From Candidatus Colwellia aromaticivorans (GTDB lineage: Bacteria > Pseudomonadota > Gammaproteobacteria > Enterobacterales > Alteromonadaceae), in the NCBI RefSeq assembly GCF_003333305.1, contig NZ_QOLD01000085.1, positions 1 through 64,000 of the forward strand: a DNA stretch of 64,000 nucleotides. The letters run 5' to 3'. The position numbers and the translations under genes were made by a program. Below are positions 38,049-47,066 of the stretch, piece after piece; the first letter of the stretch is position 1, and the number at the start of each line of letters is the position of its first letter. A model generated the notes under the pieces. The model was not told the DNA's origin, made no database searches, and saw only the letters and a list, made by a program, of their open reading frames with translations.

Positions 38049-38723
38049 TTATGAAAAAGGGTCGAGTTCTTTACCGATAGCTTGAGCGCGTTGAAATTTA
38101 GGTCTGTTTTTTAGTCTCATCAAATAAGCTGAAATTTGTGGGCTAAAGTGCCTGTCTAACTGTAACAAGGTAGCTAAGTGCAAAGAAAATCCGATGGCGA
38201 TATCAGCGATAGTAAATCGCTCAGCACATAAGTAATCATGGTGAAGTAAATGTTCGCTCAAGCGTGTTAAGCGTGCAACAAACCAAGCATCATAATCATC
38301 GGCTGTTTGTTGCTGAGTACACCCTTTAGCCGCAAAAGCACGATACCTCAATACTAATGTTTGTGGAAACGTTAATGTGGCATCACTATGATAAAGCCAG
38401 TTTAGATAATCACCATAACCACTATCGACTACGGACAGTATCAGGTTATTTTTACTGTGGTACTTTTCACCTAGGTAATGACAAATTGCCACCGACTCAG
38501 TCATCTGTATTTCACCATTTTCCCCATCAACAAAGAAAGGTACTGTGCCCAAGCTATTCAGCTCTTTATATTTTTCAACGGTATAGCGAGGCGGAAACGC
38601 CATAGTTTCTATATCGTAATCTATCCCTAACTCTTCTAAGGCCCACAATACTCGTAATGAACGGCTATTGTAACAATGCCACAGTTTTGGTTTGACTTTT
38701 GCTGTCACTAAAGAATTTTTCAT
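38049..38723 (-). CDS. Glutathione S-transferase family protein
   Basis: A 224-residue protein. The N-terminal thioredoxin-like domain (about 12-95) contains WHCYNSRSLRVLWALEELG with the activating Ser position, VPFFVDGENGEIQMTES (the cis-Pro and ES pair that bind glutathione) and SVAICHYLGEKY. The C-terminal helical domain includes RFTIADIAIGFSL, the N-capping-box motif. The substrate is unknown. It is monocistronic. Confidence 0.88.
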   Translation of the reverse strand: MKNSLVTAKVKPKLWHCYNSRSLRVLWALEELGIDYDIETMAFPPRYTVEKYKELNSLGTVPFFVDGENGEIQMTESVAICHYLGEKYHSKNNLILSVVDSGYGDYLNWLYHSDATLTFPQTLVLRYRAFAAKGCTQQQTADDYDAWFVARLTRLSEHLLHHDYLCAERFTIADIAIGFSLHLATLLQLDRHFSPQISAYLMRLKNRPKFQRAQAIGKELDPFS

Positions 38724-38811
38724 TTATATCCTTCTGATCATTGCTTAGCTACCTAATAAACGCTTCACTAATAGTAAATTTCCTGTAATTATTCACCATA
38801 CCCAGCGTGCA

Positions 38812-38939
38812 CGTCATTCCGGTTGTGTCTTTGCCGATAGGACGTGGGTACTTAGCTTTGGTCTGGAACTACAAAGCTGAAGCAGGAATCTGCCTGTTTT
38901 AAACATTAGACTCCCGATTAAAACATCTCGGGAGTGACG
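38812..38939. repeat. Dispersed palindromic repeat with CGTCATTCC / GGGAGTGACG ends
   Basis: The ends CGTCATTCC and GGGAGTGACG are near inverse. The interior has AGCAGGAATCTGCCTG and a hairpin CTCCCGA...TCGGGAG (38911-38934). The pattern is typical of short intergenic repeats found in many proteobacteria. It fills the 334-base gap between the glutathione transferase and the next gene, which otherwise shows nothing. Confidence 0.6.
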
Positions 38940-39057
38940 ATAGGTGAGTAGTTACAATTTCCTTTATCTATTATAAATATTTTAGCCAAATTGAATCCAG
39001 ATGTTTGGCCAAAAACTATAAAATACCATTTTGACGAGTTCCAATAAAATTTGCTTA

Positions 39058-40410
39058 CTAATCCTTTTTATTCCAAAGCTTTTGATTAATTTTAACTGAA
39101 AAGAATTCATTTGCATGCCAACAACGCGGTAGTAAATCCAATTCTTGTCTTTCCTGATAATTTGAAGATAACAACTCAAGAATTTCATTCAAGCGCTCTT
39201 TACTTAAGCGAGCTACTTTTTTAGCCATATGTGGAAAGTATAAATTACTTTGTTTCTCCACCTCTATATTATGCCCATGACTAATAAAAGCTAATTTCCT
39301 CGTTGCTATACGACATAGCGGTTGCTCAGGCAAAGCTGGGTATAATCGATTTACAATTGCATATTCATAACACCCTCCTTCTTGTGGCATATAAATCACA
39401 CCATAACCTTGAGGGAACATACCTGTTATTTGATACAGCGCATCAACAACTTTCTGAGAGCAGGCCCCTAACTCAGCATTTTTATTTAATACCTGATAAA
39501 CCTTAGGTAACACCTTATAGTTGTAGCTACTTTTGGTTGAAAGAATAATAGAGGTGTATATTTGTGGTACTTTCAATAAATTACCAATACCTTGCTTTAC
39601 TTTGAAACTACTTTTAATTAATTGTTGTAAAAATTGCGACTTTACTTTTTCATCAACGACAAACTGGTCACGCTCTTCTTTAGAGTTCCCGACATAAACA
39701 GGGACACTTAAACCATCAATAATATATTTCAATGTTTGCTTATAATTGATGGTTAATAGCTTTTTCCGTTCATCTACAACCAATGTTCTATGAGGGTCTT
39801 CTGTCAAATCTGTACCAACGAGTATAGCTTGTGCATCACTGTGATAAATACCGATATCTTGAAGTAACGCCGCCATCAACAAGGGTATTTTGATTTGTTC
39901 GATTACACGACGTTGAGCATCAAGATCAAACTGCGCATAGGGTTGCTCAGGAAATTCAGCTAATGTTTTAGTTATATGAGAATCGGTTATTTCACCATCA
40001 AACAACAGTTTATCTAATAAGCGTAAGCTTAATATCGCTTTATATAACGACTTATAATACTCGTTGTTATCGGTAACTTTCTTGCCTTCAGTTGGGCTAA
40101 TTAATTGAATAGTACCAAGGAGTTGAGCTGACTTACGATTACTTTCCTCAAAGCTGTCACCTTCAGTTAAATCAATAATTTCAAGACAAATATTGAGTAA
40201 ATGATTATGACGGTCAATACGTTCTAATTTTTCTAGCTCGAGGTGGTTTTCACTTACCGTTTCATCCGTTGCCATAAAAGACTGATGATTAAAATAATGA
40301 ATTGCTCGTTCAAGCATAGAGTCTTTGAGTTGACTCCGTCCATAGATTTTGCTCAGCAAGCTATGAACTTGACGAGTATAATGTGTTTGATGCTGGTCAG
40401 GTTTAGCCAT
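39058..40410 (-). CDS. Unknown 450-residue cytosolic protein
   Basis: I do not recognise this protein with confidence. It has no signal peptide or membrane segments. It is mostly helical: an N-terminal helical region (about 1-130), then LLMAALLQDIGIYHSDAQAI (about 190), which recalls the LLHDIG helix of HD phosphohydrolases but lacks the His-Asp pair. A middle region follows, and a more beta-like C-terminal part (GYGVIYMPQEGGCYEYAIVN) before a final helical tail. It is monocistronic. A degenerate HD-domain signalling protein is one possibility. Confidence 0.6.
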   Translation of the reverse strand: MAKPDQHQTHYTRQVHSLLSKIYGRSQLKDSMLERAIHYFNHQSFMATDETVSENHLELEKLERIDRHNHLLNICLEIIDLTEGDSFEESNRKSAQLLGTIQLISPTEGKKVTDNNEYYKSLYKAILSLRLLDKLLFDGEITDSHITKTLAEFPEQPYAQFDLDAQRRVIEQIKIPLLMAALLQDIGIYHSDAQAILVGTDLTEDPHRTLVVDERKKLLTINYKQTLKYIIDGLSVPVYVGNSKEERDQFVVDEKVKSQFLQQLIKSSFKVKQGIGNLLKVPQIYTSIILSTKSSYNYKVLPKVYQVLNKNAELGACSQKVVDALYQITGMFPQGYGVIYMPQEGGCYEYAIVNRLYPALPEQPLCRIATRKLAFISHGHNIEVEKQSNLYFPHMAKKVARLSKERLNEILELLSSNYQERQELDLLPRCWHANEFFSVKINQKLWNKKD

Positions 40411-40541
40411 TACGTCGATAAAGCATATGAATAAAAGTCAATAATGCTAGAAAAAACAAAACTAAGCAACTGAGCTCTATATACCCATAATACTCGAGGG
40501 TTAGTTTAATCCTTTAATTTTACTCTTTAGATCTTTTGTCA

Positions 40542-41702
40542 CTAAGCAATTTGACTTTGCTCTAAACCATGCGCCAAGTCAGCTAAAATATCTTCAATAG
40601 CTTCGATACCCACAGAAATACGCACCAATGAATCTGTGATACCCGCTTCTAGCCGAGCAGCTTCTTCCATACCAGCATGCGTCATTGTCGGCGGATGACT
40701 GATCAAACTCTCTACCCCGCCTAAAGATTGCGCTAAGGTAAATAAGCTTAAATTATCAAACAATTTTTTCACGGCATTGACGCCGCCTGTTATTTCAAAA
40801 CTTAACATAGCACCAAAACCTGATTGCTGCTTTTTAGCGATATCATGACCAGGATGATCAGTAAATCCTGGATAGTAAACAACATCAATAGCAGTATGGT
40901 TCTTTAAAAAAGCAGCCACTTTTTCAGCATTTTCTTGGTGCTGTTTAATACGTATAGGTAAGGTTTTTAAACCACGTAAAGCTAAAAAACTATCAAAAGC
41001 ACTGCCAGTAATACCGATACAATTAGCCCACCATGCTAACTCTTCACCTAGCGCTTGTTCTTTAGTAACGACAACACCACCAACAACATCACTATGACCG
41101 TTAATGTATTTAGTCGTGGAATGAAAAACAATATCAGCGCCAAGTAACAGTGGTTGCTGTAAGGCTGGCGATAAAAAAGTATTATCAACCGCCACTAAAG
41201 CACCTACTTTATGACAAGCTTTAGTGACTTGCTCAATATCTACCAAGCGTAATAACGGATTGCTTGGGCTTTCTAATAAAACTAATTTAGGTTTTTGCGC
41301 TAACGCCTTTGCTAGCGCTTTCTGATCATTTTGATCAACTACAATTAATTTGAATTGACCACGCTTGGCTAAATGGGTAAATAAACGAAAACTTCCGCCA
41401 TAACAATCATGAGGAATCACCACCAAATCATCTGTTGATAATAACTGACAGATTAAATGTACTGCAGCCATTCCTGTACTGGTAACAATACCAACACTGC
41501 CCTGTTCTAATGTAGCGATAGCTTGAGCAAAAGTAGCACGCGTTGGGTTGCCAGTGCGAGAATAGTCAAATTCACGCTTATCATTAAAGCCTTTTAATGA
41601 ATAAGTACTTGATAAATAAATAGGCGCAACCACAGCACCATGATGTGGGTCGATATTAATACCGGCTTGCACCGCAGCAGTGGTGATTTTATTGATCGAC
41701 AT
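40542..41702 (-). CDS. metB: Cystathionine gamma-synthase
   Basis: A 386-residue pyridoxal-phosphate enzyme of methionine synthesis, condensing O-succinylhomoserine with cysteine. Features: YSRTGNPTRATFAQAIATLE near the N-terminus, VAVDNTFLSPALQQPL, and the PLP lysine in STTKYINGHSDVVGG. The divergent position relative to metJ, with MetJ operators between the two, favours MetB over the closely related cystathionine beta-lyase or gamma-lyase. GAGGAA precedes the ATG. No metL follows, unlike E. coli. Confidence 0.92.
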   Translation of the reverse strand: MSINKITTAAVQAGINIDPHHGAVVAPIYLSSTYSLKGFNDKREFDYSRTGNPTRATFAQAIATLEQGSVGIVTSTGMAAVHLICQLLSTDDLVVIPHDCYGGSFRLFTHLAKRGQFKLIVVDQNDQKALAKALAQKPKLVLLESPSNPLLRLVDIEQVTKACHKVGALVAVDNTFLSPALQQPLLLGADIVFHSTTKYINGHSDVVGGVVVTKEQALGEELAWWANCIGITGSAFDSFLALRGLKTLPIRIKQHQENAEKVAAFLKNHTAIDVVYYPGFTDHPGHDIAKKQQSGFGAMLSFEITGGVNAVKKLFDNLSLFTLAQSLGGVESLISHPPTMTHAGMEEAARLEAGITDSLVRISVGIEAIEDILADLAHGLEQSQIA

Positions 41703-41768
41703 ATAAATTCCTCTTATTCAATCACTTTTTTACTTGATTTTACATATGAATTTTTCATATGTTTTTTT

Positions 41769-41848
41769 AGATGTTTGGACGTCTATAACTCTAAACTCTT
41801 TGGTTATTTAGGTCAAGATTTTTTAGACATCTAAACTTCTACTTGACT
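41769..41848. promoter_or_regulatory. MetJ operators (MET boxes)
   Basis: Two groups of tandem 8-mers resembling AGACGTCT. The first group is AGATGTTT, GGACGTCT, ATAACTCT and AAACTCTT at 41769-41800; the second is AGACATCT, AAACTTCT and ACTTGACT at 41825-41848. GGACGTCT and AGACATCT each match seven of eight positions. They lie 67-146 bases upstream of metB, on the side towards divergent metJ, as expected for repression of both by MetJ with S-adenosylmethionine. Confidence 0.8.
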
Positions 41849-41882
41849 GAGTTTCAACAACCAGTAAAATCTATCTTATAAC

Positions 41883-42020
41883 TAATACCAATTGAAGTAG
41901 TGAGTTGTTCATTCAGCGAGAATTAAAAGGTTAAGAGGCAAGGCATTGATTAAAGAGAATGGTTATTCCCTTGTCAAAATCAATAACGCGGCATATAAAC
42001 CTTTTAAACTCGCCCTTGGG
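41883..42020. repeat. MITE family A-related segment
   Basis: Contains GGCAAGGCATTGATTAAAGA, GAATGGTTATTCCCTT and TCAAAATCAATAACGCGGCA, interior segments shared with the copies at 45953 and 50367. The terminal repeats are not clear. Together with an imperfect TGTCAGG/CCTGACA pair at about 42028-42112 it fills the rest of the metB-metJ gap. Confidence 0.5.
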
Positions 42021-42183
42021 AGCTTGTCAGGAAAGTGATAACCTCACAAATTTGTTTGATATAGAATAACTATATACGCACAAATTTTGCTTGTTCTAAC
42101 TTACCTGACACAGCTCTGAATTGACTAATTCATTATTTCATTTGGTATAATAAGATAACTAGAATAATAATTGAGGAAGTAAC

Positions 42184-42513
42184 ATGGCTCAGTGGAATGA
42201 CGAATATATAAATCCCTATGCCGAGCATGGAAAAAAAAGTGAACAGGTAAAAAAAATTACCGTATCAATTCCTTTACGTGTTTTGAAAGTGTTAACAGAT
42301 GAACGAACTAGGCGCCAAGTAAACAATTTACGCCACGCGACTAACAGTGAGCTATTATGTGAAGCATTTTTACATGCTTTCACCGGCCAACCTTTACCTG
42401 ATGATGAAGATTTAGCAAAAGATAATAATGAAAAGCTACCTGCAAGCGTGCGTCGCATCTTAGAAAAAAAGGGCGTTACTGATTTTAGCGCTTATGATGT
42501 AGAAGAAGACTGA
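42184..42513 (+). CDS. metJ: Methionine repressor MetJ
   Basis: A 109-residue ribbon-helix-helix repressor that binds MET boxes with S-adenosylmethionine as corepressor. The DNA-contacting strand is [20 protein letters not shown], followed by [25 protein letters not shown], which is nearly diagnostic of MetJ. Four residues longer than in E. coli, at an acidic C-terminus. GAGGAAG precedes the ATG. It is divergent from metB. Confidence 0.97.
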   Translation: MAQWNDEYINPYAEHGKKSEQVKKITVSIPLRVLKVLTDERTRRQVNNLRHATNSELLCEAFLHAFTGQPLPDDEDLAKDNNEKLPASVRRILEKKGVTDFSAYDVEED

Positions 42514-42514
42514 T

Positions 42515-42650
42515 CCCTTCGACCCTTCGACAAGCTCAGGGCTCAGGGCTTAGGGCTCAGAGCGAACGGAAAGGTCTGTTCATAATGAGCCTAAAAATAG
42601 ACAAAAAGTCCATTCATACTGAGCGTGAGGTACGAACAGTCGAAGTACGA
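42515..42650. repeat. CTTCGACAAGCTCAG-type repeat with decayed satellites
   Basis: Begins CCCTTCGACCCTTCGACAAG, then CTCAGGGCTCAGGGC in three imperfect short copies, and ends GTCGAAGTACGAG. It is related to the element at 11382-11534 but not perfectly palindromic. It follows the metJ stop codon directly. Confidence 0.7.
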
Positions 42651-42661
42651 GTTAAAAAGTA

Positions 42662-42687
42662 GTAGCAAACTCTAAAGAGTTCGCTAC
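42662..42687. terminator. Hairpin between metJ and hemE
   Basis: GTAGCAAACTCT and AGAGTTCGCTAC pair with a single mismatch. On the minus strand the stem is followed by TACTTTTTAA, so it can terminate hemE; it may also stop readthrough from metJ. Confidence 0.6.
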
Positions 42688-42713
42688 CCTTATTACTAAA
42701 ATCTCGTCACTTT

Positions 42714-43802
42714 TTACTTGTGGTATTGCTTACTTAATCGGTGTACTGATTCAATAAAGTGCCCTGCATGCTCAGGTTTAACATCAGGATGAATACCATG
42801 ACCTAAGTTAAACACATGCCCTGTACCACCATGACCAAAGCCTGCCAATATCTTCGCTACTTCTTCTTCAATACGAGGTAGAGGTGCATATAGCATTGAC
42901 GGATCCATATTTCCTTGCAAAGCAACTTTATCACCGACACGCGCTTTAGCTTTATCAATATCAATCGTCCAATCAAGTCCTACCGCATCACAGCCTGTCG
43001 CGACAATATCTTCTAGCCACATACCGCCATTTTTAGTAAACAAGGTAACTGGCACCTGGCGGCCATCTGCATGGCGAGTTAAGCCATCAACTATCTTCGC
43101 CATGTATTGTAGTGAAAAGTCTTTATAATCTCGCGGTGATAACACGCCACCCCAAGTATCAAATACCATAACTGATTGTGCGCCAGCGGCAATTTGACCA
43201 TTAAGATAGGTAATGACAGAGTCTGCTAACTTATCAAGTAACAAGTGCAAGCTTTGCGGATCTGAGAACATCATCTTTTTGATTTTAGTAAAAGCTTTTG
43301 AGCTGCCACCTTCAATCATATACGTTGCTAACGTCCACGGACTGCCTGAAAAGCCAATTAACGGCACCTCTCCTTTCAACTCTTTGCGAATAGTACGTAC
43401 GGCATTCATTACATAACCTAACTCATCTTCTGGATCAGGAATGCCTATTTTCTCAATATCCGCTCTACAGGTAATAGGATTAGTAAATTTAGGACCTTCA
43501 CCGGTTTCAAAATACAATCCTAAGCCCATCGCATCAGGGATAGTTAAAATATCACTAAACAAAATAGCGGCATCAAGTTTGAAACGACGTAAAGGCTGAA
43601 TAGTTACTTCACACGCTAAGTCAGCATCACGACAAACCGACATAAAATCGCCAGCGCCTTTGCGAACTTCTCTATATTCAGGTAAATAACGTCCTGCTTG
43701 ACGCATCATCCATACAGGGGTGTAATCTACTGGTTGTTTTAATAACGCACGTAAATAATTATCATTTTTTAATTCGGTCACCAATAAATCCTCTAAATTC
43801 AT
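42714..43802 (-). CDS. hemE: Uroporphyrinogen decarboxylase
   Basis: A 362-residue haem-pathway enzyme turning uroporphyrinogen III into coproporphyrinogen III. Signature regions: [16 protein letters not shown] near residue 30 and [17 protein letters not shown] around 150, with [13 protein letters not shown] and [10 protein letters not shown] near the end. The length is standard. A 71-bp MITE sits 33 bases upstream of its start and could affect its promoter. Confidence 0.97.
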   Translation of the reverse strand: MNLEDLLVTELKNDNYLRALLKQPVDYTPVWMMRQAGRYLPEYREVRKGAGDFMSVCRDADLACEVTIQPLRRFKLDAAILFSDILTIPDAMGLGLYFETGEGPKFTNPITCRADIEKIGIPDPEDELGYVMNAVRTIRKELKGEVPLIGFSGSPWTLATYMIEGGSSKAFTKIKKMMFSDPQSLHLLLDKLADSVITYLNGQIAAGAQSVMVFDTWGGVLSPRDYKDFSLQYMAKIVDGLTRHADGRQVPVTLFTKNGGMWLEDIVATGCDAVGLDWTIDIDKAKARVGDKVALQGNMDPSMLYAPLPRIEEEVAKILAGFGHGGTGHVFNLGHGIHPDVKPEHAGHFIESVHRLSKQYHK

Positions 43803-43834
43803 TTACTGTTTGCTTGCTCTCGTTGTCATTAATA

Positions 43835-43905
43835 TATACCCGTTCCACTTGAAGATGCATGATTCAGACTTCCTGAAACGAGCACCTTTAAATGGAGCAG
43901 GTATA
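43835..43905. repeat. MITE family A, short 71-bp copy upstream of hemE
   Basis: TATACCCGTTCCACTTGAAG at the left and, read inwards from the right, TATACCTGCTCCATTTAAAG. Only the two ends and a short core ATTCAGACTTCCTGAAACG remain. The plus-strand frame across it (43810-44004) is not a gene. Confidence 0.75.
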
Positions 43906-44049
43906 GATAACGAGAAATTTATGCCGAGTATTCTAGCACTGGTACAATTTTGGATCTATGCGCCAAATCAATTGCTTTTACTAACTTCAACAAATGTTCC
44001 ATAAAAAGTTAAAATGTTTTTTTATATTATTCAATATTCGCTATCTTTA

Positions 44050-44298
44050 AATAGATTTATAATCAGTTACTTAGCCAAGTAAGTAGCAAAATAACACCCG
44101 CTACGAAGAAAATAGTCGAGTTTATACTCTATTAAAGTTGTTGCAGTGGAGAAAACGCTTTGTTATAAAATAGCTGCACTAGCAAGGAAGTCTAATAAAA
44201 AGAATAAAAGCAGCTAGAAAGAATAAATAATAAGAGGCTTGTTCAACAAGACCATAAAGCGAGCATTTCAAGCCTTTCTCTTTGAGAAAGGCTTTTTT
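44050..44298 (+). ncRNA. Possible small RNA ending in an orphan terminator
   Basis: At 44270-44298 stands AAGCCTTTCTC-TTT-GAGAAAGGCTT followed by TTTT, a textbook terminator oriented on the plus strand. No plus-strand gene precedes it: the nearest genes on both sides are on the minus strand. A non-coding transcript of up to about 250 bases is a possible explanation. The boundaries are a guess apart from the 3' end; the upstream sequence is A-rich and otherwise featureless. Confidence 0.3.
44270..44298 (+). terminator. Strong intrinsic terminator without an upstream gene
   Basis: An 11-bp perfect stem with a TTT loop and a T-run on the plus strand only. On the minus strand the stem is followed by GAAATG, so it is not an obvious end for the glutamate-synthase-like gene. 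Confidence 0.8.
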
Positions 44299-44336
44299 AT
44301 TTCCAATTGATTATTTATTAAAAGATGGATAAGTTC

Positions 44337-45833
44337 CTACTTTTCAGCATGATTATAGGGATATAATTTATCTAATGCTACTGACAATCCGTTATCTTGA
44401 ATAATACGAACATGTCGACGCGATAACTTTCTCGCATGCTTTACACCGCAAGAATGTGCTAATAAGCCAACACCATATTGTACATATTTATGATAATTAG
44501 CCACACGTTCCGCCTTATCTGCGGGATCCAGTCCTTGTTGTAATTTTGCATTATGCGTGGTTATTCCTGTTGGACAGGTATTTTTATTACATTGCAATGA
44601 TTGAATACACCCCAGAGAAAACATAAAACCTCTTGCGGAGTTCACTGCATCAGCACCAACCGCCAGCGCCCAAGCAACTTTAGAGGGTGTAATAAGCTTG
44701 CCTGAGCAAATAACCCTAATACGATCTCGTAGACCATATTTAATCAGTAAATTAACAACTAAGGGTAAACTTTCTTTTAACGGTAAACCTACATAATCCA
44801 TTAACGGTTGCGGAGCAGCTCCCGTACCGCCGTCAGCACTGTCTATGGTGATAAAATCAGGCGCAAACTCAGATCCCTGACTATTTATTTCTTCTAAGAG
44901 CGCGGTTAACCACAACGACTCACCAATAACCACTTTAAAACCCACGGGTTTTCCAGTCACATCTCTTACCCTATTAACCATAACTAATATGTCTTGTACT
45001 GATTTTATTTCCGGGTGAGCATTAGGGCTTATTGAGTCTTCCCCTTGTGGTATGCCTCGTATTTTCGCAATTTCTGCCGTCACTTTATTACCCGGTAGAA
45101 TCCCGCCTTTTCCTGGCTTTGCTCCTTGGCTCATTTTAATTTCAAACATTTTAATCTGTGGCTTTGCTGCCACTTCGGCTAGCTTTTTATCGCATAGTTG
45201 TCCTTGCTCGTCTCTCACGCCATATTTTGCTGTCCCTATTTGATAAACGAGATCAGCGCCACTCGCTAGGTGATGTTCACTCACCCCTCCTTCACCAGTA
45301 TTCATCCAGCACCCAGCTTTGGCTGCTCCATTTGAAAGTGCTTTAACTGCCGGTGCAGATAGCGCACCATAACTCATGGCTGAAATGTTAAATAATGAAT
45401 CGGTACTATAAGGCTCCCGGCAACCATCACCAAAAGTAATCGTACTTGGTGGAACCGCGTCCTCTTCCAAAGTTGGAAACGCACAGTTCATAAACATGAT
45501 AGTTCCTGTCAGCTCAATATTTCGCGTTGATCCAAAAGCAATAGTGCGATCTACATTTTTTGCCGCACGATAAACCCAACTCCGTTCAGCTCTATTAAAT
45601 GGTAACTCTTCTCGATCCATAGAAAAAAAGTACTGTCTGAAGAATTCACCCTGTTTTTCAAATAAATATCGAAACCGTCCAATAACAGGATAATTACGAC
45701 GTATAGCCTGCTTCGTCTGTGTTCGATCAACGATATACATGTAGATTATGGCTAAAACCCCCAATCCTATAAAAAAAATAAAAATAACCGATAGTTTTTC
45801 CAATAAACTGAGCATACTGTACATATTATCCAT
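44337..45833 (-). CDS. Membrane-anchored FMN-binding glutamate synthase-like protein
   Basis: A 498-residue protein with one N-terminal membrane helix (about 12-34) and then the FMN-binding/synthase domain of the glutamate synthase large subunit. It contains the segments FNISAMSYGALSAPAVKALS, KPGKGGILPGNKVT, TIDSADGGTGAAPQPLMD and the iron-sulfur cysteines in CIQSLQCNKNTCPTGIT. There is no glutaminase domain, so it resembles the stand-alone archaeal-type GltB family, whose reaction in bacteria is uncertain. It is monocistronic. Confidence 0.88.
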   Translation of the reverse strand: MDNMYSMLSLLEKLSVIFIFFIGLGVLAIIYMYIVDRTQTKQAIRRNYPVIGRFRYLFEKQGEFFRQYFFSMDREELPFNRAERSWVYRAAKNVDRTIAFGSTRNIELTGTIMFMNCAFPTLEEDAVPPSTITFGDGCREPYSTDSLFNISAMSYGALSAPAVKALSNGAAKAGCWMNTGEGGVSEHHLASGADLVYQIGTAKYGVRDEQGQLCDKKLAEVAAKPQIKMFEIKMSQGAKPGKGGILPGNKVTAEIAKIRGIPQGEDSISPNAHPEIKSVQDILVMVNRVRDVTGKPVGFKVVIGESLWLTALLEEINSQGSEFAPDFITIDSADGGTGAAPQPLMDYVGLPLKESLPLVVNLLIKYGLRDRIRVICSGKLITPSKVAWALAVGADAVNSARGFMFSLGCIQSLQCNKNTCPTGITTHNAKLQQGLDPADKAERVANYHKYVQYGVGLLAHSCGVKHARKLSRRHVRIIQDNGLSVALDKLYPYNHAEK

Positions 45834-45952
45834 GTTTACCTCGTTAATCGTTTTAGTTGTATCAATTATTTATGTCTACTATAAGATTGCTGAACTTTAG
45901 TACCTCAAGTTTGGCTTTCTCAATGGTAGTAATAAAATGCTCTAATGATGTA

Positions 45953-46219
45953 TATACCCGCTCCACTTGAAGATGCTCGTTTCAGGAAGTCTGAGCGATT
46001 TATAATCAAGGCGCATTTTTTTATTAAGGGTTATTCCCTTAAAAAGAAATGTAACGCAGAGTATGATTTGCTCAGCCTTCCCCAAGGGGCTGGTTTAGGA
46101 ACGCTTTATGCTACGTTATTGATTTTGATAAGGGAGTAACCATTATCTTCAATCAATGCCTTGCCTAAAGGCGTGCCTAATTCCAGCTGAATCATGCATC
46201 TTCAAATGGAACGGGTATA
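45953..46219. repeat. MITE family A, 267-bp copy
   Basis: Left end TATACCCGCTCCACTTGAAG; right end read inwards TATACCCGTTCCATTTGAAG. The interior holds AAGGCGCATTTTTTTATT, CCCCAAGGGGCTGGTTTAGG and TCAATCAATGCCTTGCC, shared with other copies in either orientation. It sits in the 657-base gap between two genes transcribed away from each other; the small frame across it is an artefact. The remaining 270 bases to 46490 show no gene. Confidence 0.8.
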
Positions 46220-46490
46220 GATAGATGACCCGAAACTATCGTTATTATTTCATCAATCAAGCACATTGCTAAAAATAACACTTTATTGCGGTTCTTTAGT
46301 CGTTATTTTTGAAGAGTAAATCAACCTTGTTTGATAAATAGGCTATACCACCCGAGTTCAGACTACTATCAACTCTATTAGTCGATGCATATAATTTATA
46401 TGCATCGAAGAAAAAGCGCTTAATTATTTGCTAATAACACCTTAACAATATAAATTTCTTTTAATATGCAACTTTAGAGCACTAAATAAA

Positions 46491-46967
46491 ATGAAAAAAC
46501 CACAACGGGATATTACCCTACGATTTTTAGCTGAACCACAAGATGTCAATTTTGGCGGAAAAGTCCACGGTGGCGCGGTGATGAAATGGATTGATTTAGC
46601 CGCTTATGCTTGCGCGGCAGGTTGGAGTGGTCGTTATTGTGTAACCGCATACGCTGGTGGCATTCGTTTTGTTGCCCCAATCCATGTCGGTAGCTTAGTC
46701 GAAGTAGAAGCCAAAGTTATTTACACTGGAAAATCTTCTCTACATATCGCACTAGAAGTTAATGCGTGTGATCCAAAATCATTGAATCGTCGTTTAACTA
46801 CCCATTGTATTGTCATTATGGTGGCAGTTGATCAAAACGGTCAATCTGAGCAAGTACCTCAGTGGGTTCCTGTAACAGAAGCCGATAAGAAACAGCACGA
46901 TACTGCAGTAAAATTAATGGAGATGCGTAAGCAAATTGGTGAAGAAATGGAAATATTTGTTGATTAA
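46491..46967 (+). CDS. Acyl-CoA thioesterase (hotdog fold, YciA-like)
   Basis: A 158-residue hotdog-fold thioesterase that hydrolyses acyl-CoA. The hotdog helix region FGGKVHGGAVMKWIDLAAYA has the Gly-rich turn and the catalytic Asp, and GIRFVAPIHVGSLVEVEAKV is the following strand pair. The length is typical. It is monocistronic and the substrate chain length is unknown. Confidence 0.88.
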   Translation: MKKPQRDITLRFLAEPQDVNFGGKVHGGAVMKWIDLAAYACAAGWSGRYCVTAYAGGIRFVAPIHVGSLVEVEAKVIYTGKSSLHIALEVNACDPKSLNRRLTTHCIVIMVAVDQNGQSEQVPQWVPVTEADKKQHDTAVKLMEMRKQIGEEMEIFVD

Positions 46968-47066
46968 GGCCATTCCATCAACATCACGCTTGTGATTTTT
47001 TGCTTACATAGATATAAATAATTAGCTTTGTTCTCGACAGACAAAGCTAAATCAAAGGACTAAATT

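Noticed and set aside
43810-44004. Plus-strand ORF of 64 codons
   Set aside because: It runs through the short MITE upstream of hemE and has no ribosome site or family resemblance.
45945-46139. Plus-strand ORF of 64 codons
   Set aside because: It is entirely explained by the family A repeat at 45953-46219.
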